Below, piece by piece: positions 21,406-31,779 of a stretch of 64,000 bases of DNA (positions are counted from its first letter, which is position 1; every line of letters starts with the position of its first letter). Location of the stretch: the NCBI GenBank assembly GCA_964035575.1, contig OZ037879.1, positions 1,302,001-1,366,000 on the forward strand. Direction: 5' to 3'. Below the pieces are notes generated by a model. It was not told where the DNA came from. It made no database searches and saw only the letters and a program-made list of their open reading frames with translations. This stretch comes from Rhynchopus sp. YZ270_cl-10. Its lineage: Eukaryota; Euglenozoa; Diplonemea; Diplonemida; Diplonemidae. The translations under genes and the position numbers were made by a program.

Positions 21406-22104
21406 AGCTTTTGTTTTTGTCAAAAAAGACTGAGGGGACAGACGTCTGTACGACGTTTTGTGGTTTGTCTTTTTGGATGTGTCATGAGGTGTACTCTCTG
21501 CGCCATTTCTTAAGAGCGCGCCCCTCCGCCATTTCAACCCGAAGGAAACCATTCACCACGTAGAGCAAAGGTGTGGGGTTCCCTTCAATTCGCCTTTTCC
21601 CCCACACCAAGCACACCCCCCCAAACTCCACTTTTTTTTTTTGTACCAAACGTGTTCCCCGCACAACACCACGATGTGGTCCTTTTTTTTTTTGGATGTC
21701 AAGCCAACTTTTTTTGTCAGGGGGTTTTTCTAGAGTGGATAAGGGTTGAGATTTTTTGTGGAATTCGCGATTGAAATGAATTTAGCGCGTGTGGTGTGTG
21801 GTTATCAAGTCAAATTTGCAGTGTCTCATGATGGGACTCTGATCTTTGTTGTTGTTGTTGTTTTTTTAGACTTAATCAACTCTTCCTTCGATTCGAGACG
21901 TGGTGACTCCATAAAACCTCTTGTTGCAGTAGACACTGTCTGTATGTCAGCTATAGCAGAGTTTCAAAAAAAAGGGGAGGTTTTTCTCCGCCTTGGTCGC
22001 CCCGTTCTTCTAGCTTCTCGTTGTTGTTTTAAATAGCGTGTCAGCCTCATCCTGGCTCAGGGTAGCCTTTTTTTTTCTTTTCACGCACAACTACTTTGTG
22101 AGCA

Positions 22105-22240
22105 GAAAGTGTCAAACGTCGTTCACCCAAACCGTGCTCTTCATCACTTCCACCCTACAAGGTGTGGAAATAGTGTGTGGAAGTGTCAACGCATCAAACA
22201 ACTACAAGAAGAGGGGGAGGGTGAGGGAACGATGCCACTT
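22105..22240 (+). repeat. Dispersed repeat, copy 2 (about 130 bp)
   Basis: Matches 877-1010 with several substitutions and small indels; same orientation. Confidence 0.65.
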
Positions 22241-22582
22241 TTTCACACAACATCCTATTCACCTGGGTTCGTTGCAACCACAGTGGTGAATCGTGGAGGA
22301 GTGTGTTCCGTGTGGGATGCCTCCAAGAAGGCTGTCCCATGTTCATCTTCCAACCTTTTTTTCTTTTTTTTTTTCAGGTGACCACTTTCACCTAAGAGAC
22401 GGATTCATCTTACCAACACGTTTCTCAACTTTTTTTTACTGTCTAATAATTGGGCTTTGTGTGACACCCTCATACTTTCTGTTCTCCTGAGCAGCAGGTA
22501 TGTCTCTCTTTCGCCATACCTGCCTACACCTCTGCGGCCAGCTTCGGCGGCGCAGTTCCCATTTTTATTGTCTAAGCTTTTG

Positions 22583-22690
22583 CCACCTGATTTTTACCCT
22601 GCGTATAGGCGCGTAAAGGCTAGGGAAAATGGGTGGGGTTTGGCCTATACGGGCCTGTACGGGCCTTTACGCGGGGTAAAAATCAGGTGG
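22583..22690 (-). mobile_element. MITE-like element, copy 2
   Basis: 108 bp. Ends are CCACCTGATTTTTACCCTGC and its inverse; the centre (GGTGGGGTTTGGCCTATA) is the reverse complement of that in copy 1. Flanks TTTTG and ATTTG may be a 5-bp target duplication with one change. Confidence 0.8.
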
Positions 22691-23195
22691 ATTTGGCAAC
22701 GCCCCTCACTGTAATAGCGAAGTAGTCAATAGTGCATGCTAACATTAGTTGTGCCCGGAGTTACCTACACTCCTCCCCCCTTGTTTTGTTTCTATCTTTT
22801 TTGGGGAGCTATCTTCTCCAAAAAATAATGCTGCCATAATATTATCTAACATGGTTTACCTAATGGTTGTACTATCAACACAGCTGACGACAACCCAGGT
22901 CTACTACGATCTTTTTGGTAAACCATGTATCTACAAAAAAGGGGGAAAAAAAAATTGCACTATTTTCCCCAACAGTTTCCTTCAAATTCCCCCCCAGAAA
23001 AAAACGCCAAATACACTCAGAATACCCGACAAAAACATACCACGTATTGTTACACAAAAGGGCACACACCATTCCCCCCACCATTTACCCATACAAAGTG
23101 AATTTGCCGCCTTTTCTCTCTTTCCTTCTAATTCTTAAAACCTTTTTCTTTTTGGTACTCTTTTTCCAAAACCTTTTTTTTTAGTTTCTTTTTCA

Positions 23196-23879
23196 ATGGA
23201 AACGGCAGCCCCTCACACCGATACCCACCGCTGCCCAATCTGCATTGAGGTGATGTTACACCCAGCCTTGACACCCTCCATGATGGTTCCATGCGGACAT
23301 ACCTTTTGCAAACGGTGTTTGGACCGATTGAGTCCTAAGGGGATGACGTGCCCTTTGTGTTGTGCGGCGGCGACTGCTACTGTGCCTAATCACTCTTTGC
23401 GTTCAATAGTGGAAGCGGCACATGCGAATAGTGTGGCAGGGCCGAGCTTAACACATGAGATGGAGGAACGCATTCAGAAGGCAAATGTGGATGAAGGGAA
23501 GGTGGAGATGATACGGCAGTATGTAGCTATGCACTCGCTGGCAGAGGCGAGGATGTCGGTGTTGGGTGCAGAGAAGGCAGCTGCGCAGGATGAGTGGGAG
23601 CAGACGGAACGCAGTGCGGCGGTCGACACAAAGGTGCTGGACTACTTGCGAACAGAGGAGTCCTCCCTTCTCCAGAACATACAGAAGCTTGCAGGCGAGC
23701 TTGACATGGTACGCCAGCAGATGTCCGAAAAGACCGCAGGACTCTCCTCAACAGAGCAACAGCAGCAGGCTGTGTCCGGGAAGCTCTCGGAGCTCAACGC
23801 ATCTCTCGCAGCGATCTCGCAGGAGTCCCTCAAGGCGCGTACCTTCCTCTCTCATCTCGCACCGGAGCTGGAGCTTTGA
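23196..23879 (+). CDS. RING-finger protein with coiled coil, TRIM-like
   Basis: 227 aa. Residues 13-57 hold a C3HC4 RING: CPIC, then PCGHTFCKRC, then CPLCC, binding two zinc ions. RING proteins are E3 ubiquitin ligases that bring an E2 to a substrate. The remainder, residues about 90-220, is rich in heptad-like Glu/Leu/Gln and probably forms a coiled coil for dimerisation (SLLQNIQKLAGELDMVRQQM). No B-box or substrate domain is visible, so this is a minimal RING plus coiled-coil protein. The start is the only good ATG, 9 bases after a T tract and AG. Confidence 0.85.
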   Translation: METAAPHTDTHRCPICIEVMLHPALTPSMMVPCGHTFCKRCLDRLSPKGMTCPLCCAAATATVPNHSLRSIVEAAHANSVAGPSLTHEMEERIQKANVDEGKVEMIRQYVAMHSLAEARMSVLGAEKAAAQDEWEQTERSAAVDTKVLDYLRTEESSLLQNIQKLAGELDMVRQQMSEKTAGLSSTEQQQQAVSGKLSELNASLAAISQESLKARTFLSHLAPELEL

Positions 23880-24182
23880 TTTTAATTTGCCTTTTTTGCC
23901 CAAGGAAGTGGAGCATAATTTGCACTCAAAAAGTTTCAAAAGAACGAAAGAAAGAAATAAAGAAAGGGGTAAATAGGAGAGGCCTTTTTAGATCTGACAT
24001 TCCCGCTTTTCGACTAAAAAAAAAGCATGTACAAAGTCCCCCCCCCCCCACTATTTGTGGTAAAATGAACCTCTTCCTTCAAAACAAACCCTCAGTTCTC
24101 TCCTTCTGCAGGCAACGCAAAGAGAGTCGCGTGCCGACACAGACACACTACACCCCACCACCCCACCCGGCTTATCCATGTG
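23880..24182. other. Intergenic, no gene seen
   Basis: 300 bp, A/T-rich then C-rich; ends with ATGTGATG, where a start-stop pair overlaps the next start codon. Confidence 0.6.
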
Positions 24183-24183
24183 A
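24178..24183 (+). promoter_or_regulatory. Minimal start-stop upstream ORF overlapping the PPR start
   Basis: ATG TGA at 24178-24183; its last A is the first base of the ATG at 24183. Same kind of overlap as at 9801-9815. Confidence 0.35.
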
Positions 24184-25583
24184 TGATCACGTATCGCACG
24201 TTGCGACGGTGTGGTGCTGTGTGGGTGTCCTCTCAGAGGGGTGTGCATGGAGACGCTGGGCAAGGCGCACGCTCTGGGAAAGGGGAGGGGGGTGCGCAAG
24301 GCGGTCGTGTTGAGGGTGCTGGTAGATCTGAAGAAGCTGATGCCGTCAAGCCACCCCGCACGAAACCAAGCAGCCGGGCCTCTGAGCATGTAGGCTACGC
24401 ACAGAAGGCATGCGACATCGAACGCGAGGTGACGTCCCTCGCACAGAGCGGGCAGGAGGAGGCGGCGCTGGCAGTGCTGTTGGCGACACCACGGCACGGG
24501 CGGCAGGCTCCTGCCTCACTGTGGCACCACCGCGTGCTGGGTGCGAGCAAGCGACAGCGCAAGCGCCAAGGCACTTCCTGGACAGCACTGCAGGTGTACG
24601 ACGAGATGCTGCACCGTCAAGTGCCTGTCGACAGCAAGACTCACGTTGTTGCGATGGTTGCGTGCGTGCCGAAGTCAGCAGAGCGTGCGGTCGCGATCTT
24701 CACTGCAGAGTACAAGACGCTGCGTCACAACCAGCGCGCCTGGCTTGCGCTGGTCAATGCATTGGGCTTTACACGGGGTGCTGCGACGCAGGCGCGTCTG
24801 GAGGCGTGCATGGCAACCTTGCAAAAGCCTGCCAGAGGGGTGGTGCTCGACACTGCACTGCACGGCGCCTTCGTGCAAGCAGCGGCACGCAGCCACGACA
24901 TTGCGGGTGCACTGTCCTACCTCAACCTCATGACGCAGAAGGGGCTGGCACCACAGCCTAACGACCTTGCCGCACTGCTCAAGGCTTGCTCAGAGACGAA
25001 CAACGTGGCGCACGCAGAGGCACTTCTGCAGAGCATGCACGGACAGCACATCCCACTGCAGGCCATGGCAGCGTGCCCACACCTCTTCAACGAGACTGCA
25101 ACGGTGGAAGGCGTGCGACAATTCCTGCAGCGTTTTGACGATGCAGGGGTGGAGGTGCCGCGCCTGGCGTACATCACGTTGACACAGCACTGCAGGGAGA
25201 AGGGTGCTGCCGCTGCTGCGTTGACAGCACTGCGGCACATCAAGGAGCCACTGCAGCACAGCGAGCCGTACATGAATGTGCTGCATCTTGTTGAGGAGCA
25301 GGCGACTGTGGGCATCGAGGTTGCAGTGTCGGTGATGATCCTGATGGGTGCTGCCAGGAGCACGCCGACGTGGGGGCTCTTCTTCAAGGTGCATGCGGCC
25401 AAGGGTGCACCAGGTGTGCTGCGCTATGTGCTGCAGATGGAGGCGGAGGGCATACCCCCAGAGCGTGCGATGCTGCATGCTGCGAAGCGCAACTGCGAGA
25501 CATGTGGCGAGTACGACGATGCAGAGGCTGTGGCAGAGGAGGCGCGCAGGTACAACATACGTCTCCTACCAACGCTCTACTGA
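24183..25583 (+). CDS. Pentatricopeptide-repeat (PPR) protein, probably mitochondrial
   Basis: 466 aa. The N-terminus MITYRTLRRCGAVWVSSQRG is basic and lacks acidic residues, as in mitochondrial targeting peptides. The body shows helical pairs of about 35 residues with PPR hallmarks, for example GALSYLNLMTQKGLAPQPND, LLKACSETNNVAHAEALLQS and LQVYDEMLHRQVPVDSKTH. I estimate 6-9 repeats, several degenerate. PPR proteins bind organelle RNA base by base for processing, stability or translation. The first true ATG of the frame is at 24183; the frame is open one codon earlier with a GTG. Confidence 0.7.
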   Translation: MITYRTLRRCGAVWVSSQRGVHGDAGQGARSGKGEGGAQGGRVEGAGRSEEADAVKPPRTKPSSRASEHVGYAQKACDIEREVTSLAQSGQEEAALAVLLATPRHGRQAPASLWHHRVLGASKRQRKRQGTSWTALQVYDEMLHRQVPVDSKTHVVAMVACVPKSAERAVAIFTAEYKTLRHNQRAWLALVNALGFTRGAATQARLEACMATLQKPARGVVLDTALHGAFVQAAARSHDIAGALSYLNLMTQKGLAPQPNDLAALLKACSETNNVAHAEALLQSMHGQHIPLQAMAACPHLFNETATVEGVRQFLQRFDDAGVEVPRLAYITLTQHCREKGAAAAALTALRHIKEPLQHSEPYMNVLHLVEEQATVGIEVAVSVMILMGAARSTPTWGLFFKVHAAKGAPGVLRYVLQMEAEGIPPERAMLHAAKRNCETCGEYDDAEAVAEEARRYNIRLLPTLY

Positions 25584-26499
25584 GAGAGGTGGGGGGAAAG
25601 TCGTCTGGAAAAAAAGCATCAACCTGAGCCCACAGAAACAGAATGCAGTGCCTCTGTGCCTCTGCACCTCCCCTATCTCTGCCGAAGGGAAGGTGAAAGG
25701 CATGTACTAGCATGTACAGTAGGGGTATTTTGCCGATGCGCAGGTATACATAGCAGACACACAAAGCAGCTAAGCCAGCTGTGGGATTGGTCAGGAGCAA
25801 GGTTCGTCTGAACAGTCTAGGATACCAGAGAGACCACAAAAAAAGCAAATAACCCGCCTCTTCCCCGTGTGAATGCTGCCTTTGACTAAACCCCTGATGT
25901 CGACGGTGCAAGCAGACGAGGCGCTGCGGCCATTAGCCTCCTCTTCACGCTCTTGCGTAGGCAACACCGAGGGTATGGATGGTGTAGCAGAGTGTTGCGT
26001 GTCTTGATGGCTCTGATGGGCGTACATTGAGAACAACAGAGGCGCTCAAAGATGCCTGCAAGGGAGGCAGGGGTGTATGTGATGCTGAGTGTGACTCTGC
26101 GCTGGAGGAGTGTGTGGAACGAAAAAACGTGAATTGCCCGTTCGCGGGGGAATACACGTTGTCAAAGTTTTCAAAAAAATAAAATAAACAAACGCAAAAG
26201 ACCTTTTCCCCGCAGGGGTTCTAAGGCTTTTTGTTGGCCTTTTCAAGTAACTCCCCGCACCCTCTCTTTTCATCCATTTCCTCAACACGTTGATGAACAG
26301 ATACCAGACCGTCGCCTACCCTCCTGAGGACACACCATACCACTCTTGTGTACTTCCCGTCTCCTTCCGTGCAAACCCTCACCAGAGGTGTGCTGTTCAG
26401 GGCTGTTGCTGGCATGGTCGTTCTCAACCCTGCACCCTTGACCCCTGCACCCCTCCTCTCCACACACCAAATCAACACAGCACAGGGATAAGAAAAAAA
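25584..26499. other. Intergenic, with a GC-richer island
   Basis: From about 25860 to 26120 the base composition is like coding DNA; it holds a 44-codon ORF listed separately. The rest is A-rich, and 26293-26499 is an in-frame upstream extension of the next gene that I treat as leader. Confidence 0.55.
25873..26007 (+). CDS. Possible small protein, 44 aa
   Basis: ATG-started ORF inside a GC-rich island, ending TGA. The peptide starts MLPLTKPLMSTVQADEALRP. I recognise no family. Composition is the only support; a non-coding RNA or a chance ORF are equally possible. Confidence 0.22.
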   Translation: MLPLTKPLMSTVQADEALRPLASSSRSCVGNTEGMDGVAECCVS

Positions 26500-29064
26500 A
26501 TGCCGCCGTTTATATCGTCGGTTGAGAGCACGGAGAGTCGGAAGAACCCGACGCCAGACCTTGCAGCGCTTGCAGGCGTTGTCCCTCAAGGGACAGACAC
26601 AGACAACACAGAGACACGCAGGACGATGGAGAAGTCGCTGTCTGAGCTGCTGTCTGAGGAGCGTCTGTCTGCTGCACGCGTCACACCTGCAGCAGAAGGG
26701 GGCGAGGGGGCAGAGGCAACACCCCTGGTGGGTGGCACGCATGAAGACGAAGGGGAGGAACATACCGACGCTGTGCCTGCCACGCAGCAGACGGACCCGA
26801 CCCCAGAGGGAGCAGCAGTGGCCGCTGAGGTGCAGGCAGAAGTGCAAGCAGAGGTGCAGGCACCGAACGACAGCAACACACAGCAGACCGACCTGACGGA
26901 GCTGTCCGAGCACAGCCAGGCATTGATGACTCAGCAGCCCGGACCAACCACCACCACTGAAGACACCGTGGCGATGGACGTCGACGAAGCTGTGGCAGGA
27001 GAACCCAGTGCTGCTGCTGATGCTGATGGTGGCGGTGCCCTCCCCGACGAGTACATCATCCCTACACTCTTCACCGCAGACCCGGTTGCGCCGGCACCGC
27101 AGCGCCTCTCTGGCACTGAGTCAGGAGCAGACCACAGGAAGCTGACGTTCCGCTCCCCTCCTGCCAAGCGGAGGGTGCACTACCAGGAGGACAAGCAGCC
27201 CGAGAAGGAGACCCCAACAGAGGCCCCACGGGACCGCAAGCACCCCCTCTCGGGTGCGATCTTTGACCGCTCCTTCGAAGACCCGATTGAGATCTCCGAT
27301 GCACCGCGTCTCCTTGCCACGCTGCTGCAGAAGGACGTGCGTCTTGAGGGCCTGCACTTCTTTGTCCACACAGGGCAGCTGCGTGCTGAGGTCCCTGCTA
27401 AGGTGTTCTTCGTGCGTGCGCACGGTGCACCTGAGCTGCCTACAGAAGCGTTTATGATGCGCAAATTTGCTGTAGTCTCTGTACAGCAGGCAGCAGCAGC
27501 CACGGAGGGCAAAGACAAAGAACAGCCCACAGCAGAGCTGATCCTGCTGCTCACTGCCGCCACCGAGGTGCGTCTGTGGAGGAACAACATCCCGGCCGCA
27601 CTGCGTCGCGGCGGGCCTTGTGCAGAAGGTGTGTTCGATGCTTTCGTCGCAAAAGCCAAACAGGTGGCAAGAGACGCAGCAGAGCGACGCATGAAGATGT
27701 GGATCGCAACCTTCTATCTGGGTGCATCGAAGGTGAGCGCCGCGCAGTCGCTTGAGTCTGTTGTGCAGGTAGGCTTGCCGGAAATGCTGCGGCTCGCTGA
27801 GACGGCACCGAACGCACGGTGTCTGAAGGAAATCAAGAAATACATTGCCTCGCTGTTGCAGTACACGAGACGTGCGTTCAGACAACACAGCCACACGGCG
27901 CAGAACCACGCAAAGCGCGTTACCATTGATATAGGCGACTGCACACCGGTCCGCCCACGCAAAAGAGTCCGCAATGGGAGCAGTGTCGCCGAAGCTCTGG
28001 ACATTGAGCTGGAGAAGGCGGCGCTGTCGACACCACGCCTGCAGCGCATTGCTGCATCGACTCTGCCTCAGAAGGGAAAGGGTGGGATCCTGAAGCGTCG
28101 CAAGCATGCATATGCTCATGAGGAAGCACCGCTTGTGTCGGTCAGCCCGCTTCGGATTCAGCACTTCGCGGAGAAGCCTGTAAGCGCGAGGACAACGCAA
28201 CTGAAGGAGAGATTGGAAGGGCAACTGCAGAGTTTGTTCCGTGAGGAGGATGCAGCAGAGGAGGAGGGGCGGGAGCGGTTTAACGCGGAGTGGACAGAGT
28301 CGTTTGACCCTGTGGTGCGTAGGGCACGCGGCCGGCGTGGTGACCGTGACGTTCTCGACGAAACATCCGACGACGACCACAGCTACACCCGCAAACGCCG
28401 CCGTTTGGTTCCCCTCAGAGACGAGCCCCTCCGGTTCGCAGAAATCACCAACTCACCCCCGAGAGAGCCGTCGTGGCCTGCACCACCTACCCCAAGAGAA
28501 CGCCACGTCTCTGCCTCAGAGGGCGAACTGTTGAGGAACATTGACGTCCCCTCGTCAAGACGGTCCACTGCGCGGAGGTCTTTCGAGGAGTCTATTGACG
28601 AGTCGAAGCGGTCGATTGTGGACATCGCGAATTACATCAACCGCGGCGGGAAGGGGCTGAAGGCGTTCCGGGGCGGGAGGCGCGAGAGGGAGAGAGACAT
28701 CCCTCGGCAGGACTCCGGGCAGCTGCTCTCCTTGCATGAGTTCCCTTCGCAGGACTCTGCGCTTGCAGAGGATTCACAGTTGACAGAGGACGGCCCGTTG
28801 TACTCACAAGATATCAGCCGTGAGCTTGGTCAGAAATACTCCCAAGACCTCCGTGATGTCTTTCGCGGAGCAGACGACAACATGGACCTGACTTTCAACT
28901 CCGCAGGTTCACCTGAGGTGAAGCATAAGACTCATAGGGCGCGCGCTGGAGGGGGTGGAGAGGGAGGAGGGAGAGGTGGGGGTGGTGACAGCGACAGCGA
29001 CGACTACCAAATTGAGGAGCTCACAAACGCAGTCAGCAGGCTCGCAGCGAAGCGGAGGAGGTGA
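26500..29064 (+). CDS. Unknown SQ-rich, probably nuclear protein, 854 aa
   Basis: A long ORF with coding-type base use. Residues about 1-250 are acidic and low in complexity (EVQAEVQAEVQAP). A more ordered block follows at about 250-450, starting GAIFDRSFEDPIEISDAPRL and including EVRLWRNNIPAAL. Then come basic patches that look like nuclear signals (PPAKRRVHYQ, RKRRRLVPL). The last 150 residues repeat SQD-type motifs (FPSQDSA, LYSQDIS, KYSQDL), possible targets of ATM/ATR-type kinases. I do not know the family; a chromatin or DNA-damage role is only a guess from composition. The frame is open back to ATG 26293; I chose 26500 because the added part resembles pyrimidine-rich leader. Confidence 0.65.
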   Translation: MPPFISSVESTESRKNPTPDLAALAGVVPQGTDTDNTETRRTMEKSLSELLSEERLSAARVTPAAEGGEGAEATPLVGGTHEDEGEEHTDAVPATQQTDPTPEGAAVAAEVQAEVQAEVQAPNDSNTQQTDLTELSEHSQALMTQQPGPTTTTEDTVAMDVDEAVAGEPSAAADADGGGALPDEYIIPTLFTADPVAPAPQRLSGTESGADHRKLTFRSPPAKRRVHYQEDKQPEKETPTEAPRDRKHPLSGAIFDRSFEDPIEISDAPRLLATLLQKDVRLEGLHFFVHTGQLRAEVPAKVFFVRAHGAPELPTEAFMMRKFAVVSVQQAAAATEGKDKEQPTAELILLLTAATEVRLWRNNIPAALRRGGPCAEGVFDAFVAKAKQVARDAAERRMKMWIATFYLGASKVSAAQSLESVVQVGLPEMLRLAETAPNARCLKEIKKYIASLLQYTRRAFRQHSHTAQNHAKRVTIDIGDCTPVRPRKRVRNGSSVAEALDIELEKAALSTPRLQRIAASTLPQKGKGGILKRRKHAYAHEEAPLVSVSPLRIQHFAEKPVSARTTQLKERLEGQLQSLFREEDAAEEEGRERFNAEWTESFDPVVRRARGRRGDRDVLDETSDDDHSYTRKRRRLVPLRDEPLRFAEITNSPPREPSWPAPPTPRERHVSASEGELLRNIDVPSSRRSTARRSFEESIDESKRSIVDIANYINRGGKGLKAFRGGRRERERDIPRQDSGQLLSLHEFPSQDSALAEDSQLTEDGPLYSQDISRELGQKYSQDLRDVFRGADDNMDLTFNSAGSPEVKHKTHRARAGGGGEGGGRGGGGDSDSDDYQIEELTNAVSRLAAKRRR

Positions 29065-30271
29065 AAGGGGGGGGGGGGTCGATATGAAGGGTTGAGTGAA
29101 AAAAAAAAGGTGGGCAGTGGTGTTCTTCGTTCCTCTATATTTTTTTTTTTTTTTTGTGAATTTTTCCTAGATTAGTGTAGTTGCCAGTCTGCACTGTAAA
29201 AAAAATACGATCAGGACCGTGAATAGGACTGATTTAAAAACAGTAGAGCGGGGGGAGGTGAAGGTGGTGGGGTGCTGTGTGATGCTACACAGCAGGTGGT
29301 GTGGGGTATTTATTTGAGGTGTACGTTGTGGGTGGTTCCTCAGAGCTAATGTGTGGTGCTCATTGTGCATTCATCTTTCAAGTTTTTTTTTAGTAAAAGT
29401 GAGTGACTTAGATCTCGGTGGGTGATAGCGCGGGGTGGTCTCTTGGGAACATTTTGTGGGGTTGACGCTGCCAGTACGCAATATGCCCTACATTTTTCTT
29501 TTTTGGAGTGTCAGTGCCTGCGTCCCAGAGGCGTTTGCACTATCAACTTCACTTTTTATTGGGGGGCCCGGGGGGGGAGGGAAATTTGGAGGGGTGGAAA
29601 ACAAGACAAAAAAAACACCCCTAACACCTCGTTGTCGTTAAGTGAAATGAGGCAACAGTCTTGCAAGATTTCAAAAAAAAAGACAACAAACAAACGACAG
29701 CAGCGCTGGTAGGTTAGGAAGGCCTTCTACCTACCTAAAAGGATTAATAAAGAAGAAAAAAATCCATCCCCATTGCACAAACGCGAACGGAGTACGGGGG
29801 GGCCACAATGGGACAATCACTGCGTGCTGGCTTTTGTGGGTGGGTCCCACCTCCCTCACCGTTGCTTTCCCCTCCCCGCTTCCTCTCTCCTTCCCTCACC
29901 CCTTAGATACCACTAGTGAAACGTGAGGCGGGGTCTCAATAACTCGTCGTTCTTTGCTTTGTTTTTGCTTTTGTTTTGGCATCCTAAACGCAACGATTTT
30001 ACTTTTTAAAAAACCCCCCAGTTCCTAGGAAGGATGCGACGTGCACAACAATAAGAGGCACGTTCATCACATTTCCAACAGCTCCCCCGCCCCCCCCCCC
30101 CCCCCTTTTTAGATCTGAGGTTGAGCCTCCACCCTCCTCCTCCTCCCCTTATATTCAATCTTTCAAAATTCCTAAACACAACGCACCTCTCTCCCCCGCT
30201 CCCATATTCTGTTTTTTTGCTATTGTCCTTCCCTACAATCTCATATCTTCAGAACCACACACAACAATACA
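29065..30271. other. Intergenic, 1.2 kb, no gene seen
   Basis: Contains a good type 3 motif at 29507-29555, G and C homopolymers, and a strong pyrimidine tract (30100-30240) before OXA1. Confidence 0.7.
29507..29555 (+). repeat. Dispersed intergenic motif, type 3
   Basis: GTGTCAGTGCCTGCGTCCCA then GAGGCGTTTGCACTATCAAC and TTCACTTTTT. Nearly identical to 37878-37925. GTGC and GCAC, and inside them CGTC and GGCG, can pair into a hairpin. Confidence 0.65.
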
Positions 30272-31464
30272 ATGATGAGAAGTGGGTTGCGGCATGCGCT
30301 TGTTAACTCAACAGCGCGACAACCCTCGCACAGCGTAGGAGGATACCAGAGACGAGCCATGAGCCTCAACCCGTTTGCAAGCAACAAGGAAGCACCTGTG
30401 GAGGCTACCCCTGTTCAGGTGCAAGCGCCGACAGCGGACGACCCGTTTGCAGCGCTGTCTGCGGCGGAGAAGATGCAGCGTGAGGAGGAGCAGATCCAGC
30501 GCCTCATCGATGAGGACACACGATACCAGGAGCCGGACATGACGTTCTTCGAGTCTGTCGACTCCTACTGGGAGCTGTTTCTCAGCGTCGCCTCGCCGCT
30601 GCGCTGGGCAGACAACATGATGCACTCGATGCACGACACGCTCGGACTCGAGTGGTGGGCATGCATCCTTGCAGCCTCCTTCGGTGTGCGTCTGCTGATG
30701 CTTCCCCTGCAGCTCTTCACCACACGGAACCAGATCCGCATGAGTATGTACATAAAATGTTGTGTGAAACGCATTCAAAAAGGATCTGAACAAAAGCATA
30801 GTGAGGGTTCGTAAAAGGCAGAGGAGCAGAGATATTTCAATGAAAACCCCATACCCACACAGGTTTGTACCAACCCGAGATGCAACTGATCAAGGCGAAT
30901 AAGCAAAAAGCGACGTCGAACTCGTCGCTGTCGGAAAAGGACAAGGCGCTTGTCAAGAACAACTACGACGCACAGCTGGCGGCCCTTGCGCAGAAGGGCG
31001 GCTACAAGGAGTCGTATTCCTTCCTCGCGCTGGGGGCCGTCATCCCGTACGGTGTCATCTTCTACTCAACGCGAGGTGTCATGGCAGAAACTGCTGTTGT
31101 GGAAGCACAGGGCGGTGGGTGCCTCTGGTTCCCTATCATCACGAACATGGACCCGACGTACATCCTGCCTCTGATGGCGTGGGTAGGGATGGCGGCAGGG
31201 TCTGAGCTGAACTTGGCGCAGGCGTCGCCAGTCAAGTCGAAGTACTACTTCCTGCAGAAGTGGGGCACGCGTGTCATGTCAGGTGCGTTCCTGTTCATGT
31301 TCTCAAGCTCGCCTGCAGGCGTCATGATTGGGTTTGTCGGCTCTGGTGTCATGGGGTGCGTGCCGCCACTGCTGCTGCGGTCAGAGAAGGTCCGCCGCCT
31401 CTTGAAGGTACCAAAGCTGAAAACACCGCCACGAAGCACGATGGTATGCCACACAACGAATTGA
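30272..31464 (+). CDS. OXA1: OXA1/YidC-type mitochondrial membrane insertase (2 exons)
   Basis: Exons 30272-30743 and 30863-31464; the 119-bp intron starts GTATGT and ends CACACAG. The join restores ...NQIRMSLYQPEMQLIKANKQ, the conserved YidC/Oxa1 stretch after the first span. Product 357 aa. The N-terminus (MMRSGLRHALVNSTARQ) is a likely mitochondrial targeting peptide. Membrane spans are near residues 126-148, then YSFLALGAVIPYGVIFY, ILPLMAWVGMAAGSEL and AGVMIGFVGSGVMGC. The protein inserts mitochondrial and nuclear-coded proteins into the inner membrane from the matrix side. It lacks a long coiled-coil C-terminal ribosome-binding tail, so it is shorter than fungal Oxa1. Confidence 0.85.
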
Positions 31465-31503
31465 GATCACACAGAGTGACTACACGAAACACCTCTGAGG
31501 CTA

Positions 31504-31535
31504 GGTGCCGCAAGAGGGCTTTGCATTTCAAATAA
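31504..31535 (+). repeat. Dispersed intergenic motif, type 2 (diverged)
   Basis: GGTGCCGCAAGAGGGCTTTG then CATTTCAAATAA; the GCC and GGC around the loop GCAAGAG can pair. Confidence 0.5.
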
Positions 31536-31566
31536 AACTCTTGCGCATTGTCAGAACTACACCAAC

Positions 31567-31779
31567 ATGAAAAGCGTATTGCACACCACACAAAACACCA
31601 TTCCACAGAACACCGAGTTGACCGGGATGCGAGGTGTAAGCCGCAAGATCCGTGCATGGATGGCGGGTGCAACCTTCGAGAAAACGGCGGTCCTCGGCGG
31701 TGGGGTAGGCAGTATGGCACACGCAGTGCCTTCTTCCGTGAAAAACGTATCAGAGTTTAAAGTCAGAACCAAGCGCTAA
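31567..31779 (+). CDS. Possible small protein, 70 aa
   Basis: ATG-started ORF with codon use closer to genes than to the T-rich spacer. The peptide contains GMRGVSRKIRAWMAGATFEK and a glycine-rich AVLGGGVGSMAHAV that could be a short membrane segment, then a basic end. No family recognised. It would be the only gene here ending in TAA. Lies on the same strand between OXA1 and the surface protein. Confidence 0.4.
   Translation: MKSVLHTTQNTIPQNTELTGMRGVSRKIRAWMAGATFEKTAVLGGGVGSMAHAVPSSVKNVSEFKVRTKR

Larger units (their letters stand above)
21406..23195. other. Intergenic, 1.8 kb, repeats only
   Basis: Contains the second copy of the 130-bp dispersed repeat (22105-22240), a diverged type 1 motif near 22374, and MITE copy 2 (22583-22690). 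No coding signal. Ends with a long T tract and AG 18 bp before the next ATG. Confidence 0.7.

Noticed and set aside
27121-28380. 419-codon ORF on the - strand
   Set aside because: Antisense to the SQ-rich protein gene; no family likeness.
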